From the NCBI GenBank assembly GCA_029212925.1, contig JARGOB010000019.1:1-55250 (forward strand): a DNA stretch of 55,250 nucleotides, given 5' to 3'. Each line of letters starts with the position of its first letter. Positions within the stretch are counted from its first letter, which is position 1. The stretch is from Coxiellaceae bacterium (GTDB lineage: Bacteria; Pseudomonadota; Gammaproteobacteria; Coxiellales; Coxiellaceae). A model generated the notes under the pieces. The model searched no databases, was not told where the DNA came from, and was given only the letters and a program-made list of their open reading frames with translations. Positions 55,204 to 55,250 of the stretch are shown here, piece after piece. A program made the translations under genes and the position numbers.

Positions 55204-55250
55204 GCTACACTAAACCGGACAAATAAATTACAATGATTTAACCCGGAGGT
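55197..55250 (+). mobile_element. Possible left end of an IS3-family insertion sequence (cut by window edge)
   Basis: From TGATGGGGCTACAC at 55197 the sequence continues CTAAACCGGACAAATAAA and then an AACCCGGAGGT ribosome-site-like motif at the window end. TG-first ends with CCGGACA and an immediately following transposase leader are typical of IS3-family elements. It begins where the thioesterase reading frame is broken. The transposase itself lies outside the window. Confidence 0.35.

Overview
The window is a chromosomal segment of a gammaproteobacterium, most likely from the Coxiella/Legionella (Legionellales) side of the class. The evidence is the gene order tpiA-secG-tRNA-Leu(GAG)-nuoA to nuoN, the grouping of rnhB, ddl, dnaE, a Gfo/Idh-type dehydrogenase and lpxB, and a set of large, poorly conserved proteins of the kind that intracellular bacteria export into host cells. 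I cannot name a species from sequence alone.

Layout. Positions 120-15771 (minus strand) form one dense operon: tpiA, secG, a tRNA-Leu and all 14 complex I genes, with overlapping or nearly touching reading frames and a good promoter before tpiA. Positions 15850-36700 are accessory. They hold a secreted alpha/beta hydrolase, a nitrilase-like protein fused to helical repeats, two giant paralogous RelE-like/superfamily 1 helicase proteins (1314 and 1331 residues), a flavoprotein, a secreted S1/P1-type zinc nuclease, an AbiE toxin-antitoxin pair with a palindromic operator, a PqqD-like protein translationally coupled to a secreted protein with four 16-residue repeats, two membrane proteins of unknown role, a cytochrome b561, a small inverted-repeat element in two tandem copies, and an unannotated small RNA of the CsrB/RsmY type. 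Positions 36877-41272 are housekeeping again (secF, secD, yajC, queA). A possible effector overlaps the start of queA. Next come tRNA-Leu(CAA) with tandem repeats that copy its 3' end, a small orphan gene, lipA and a small secreted protein. dnaE, ddl and rnhB (minus) lie back to back with a Gfo/Idh dehydrogenase and lpxB (plus). The window ends with a repeat-rich Ala/Pro protein and the 3' stump of a thioesterase gene that appears to be cut by the end of an insertion sequence.

How the parts may work together. Complex I, SecDF-YajC, SecG, DnaE, LpxB, LipA and QueA are core functions. Three of the large unknown genes, and a fourth less exactly, carry paired TTAA half-sites about one helical turn apart in their upstream regions. 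This resembles the PmrA box that controls Dot/Icm effectors in Legionella and Coxiella. A CsrA-sequestering RNA, and a CsrA-like site over the Shine-Dalgarno of the repeat-peptide gene, suggest growth-phase control of the accessory block. These regulatory links are inference from motifs, not shown directly.
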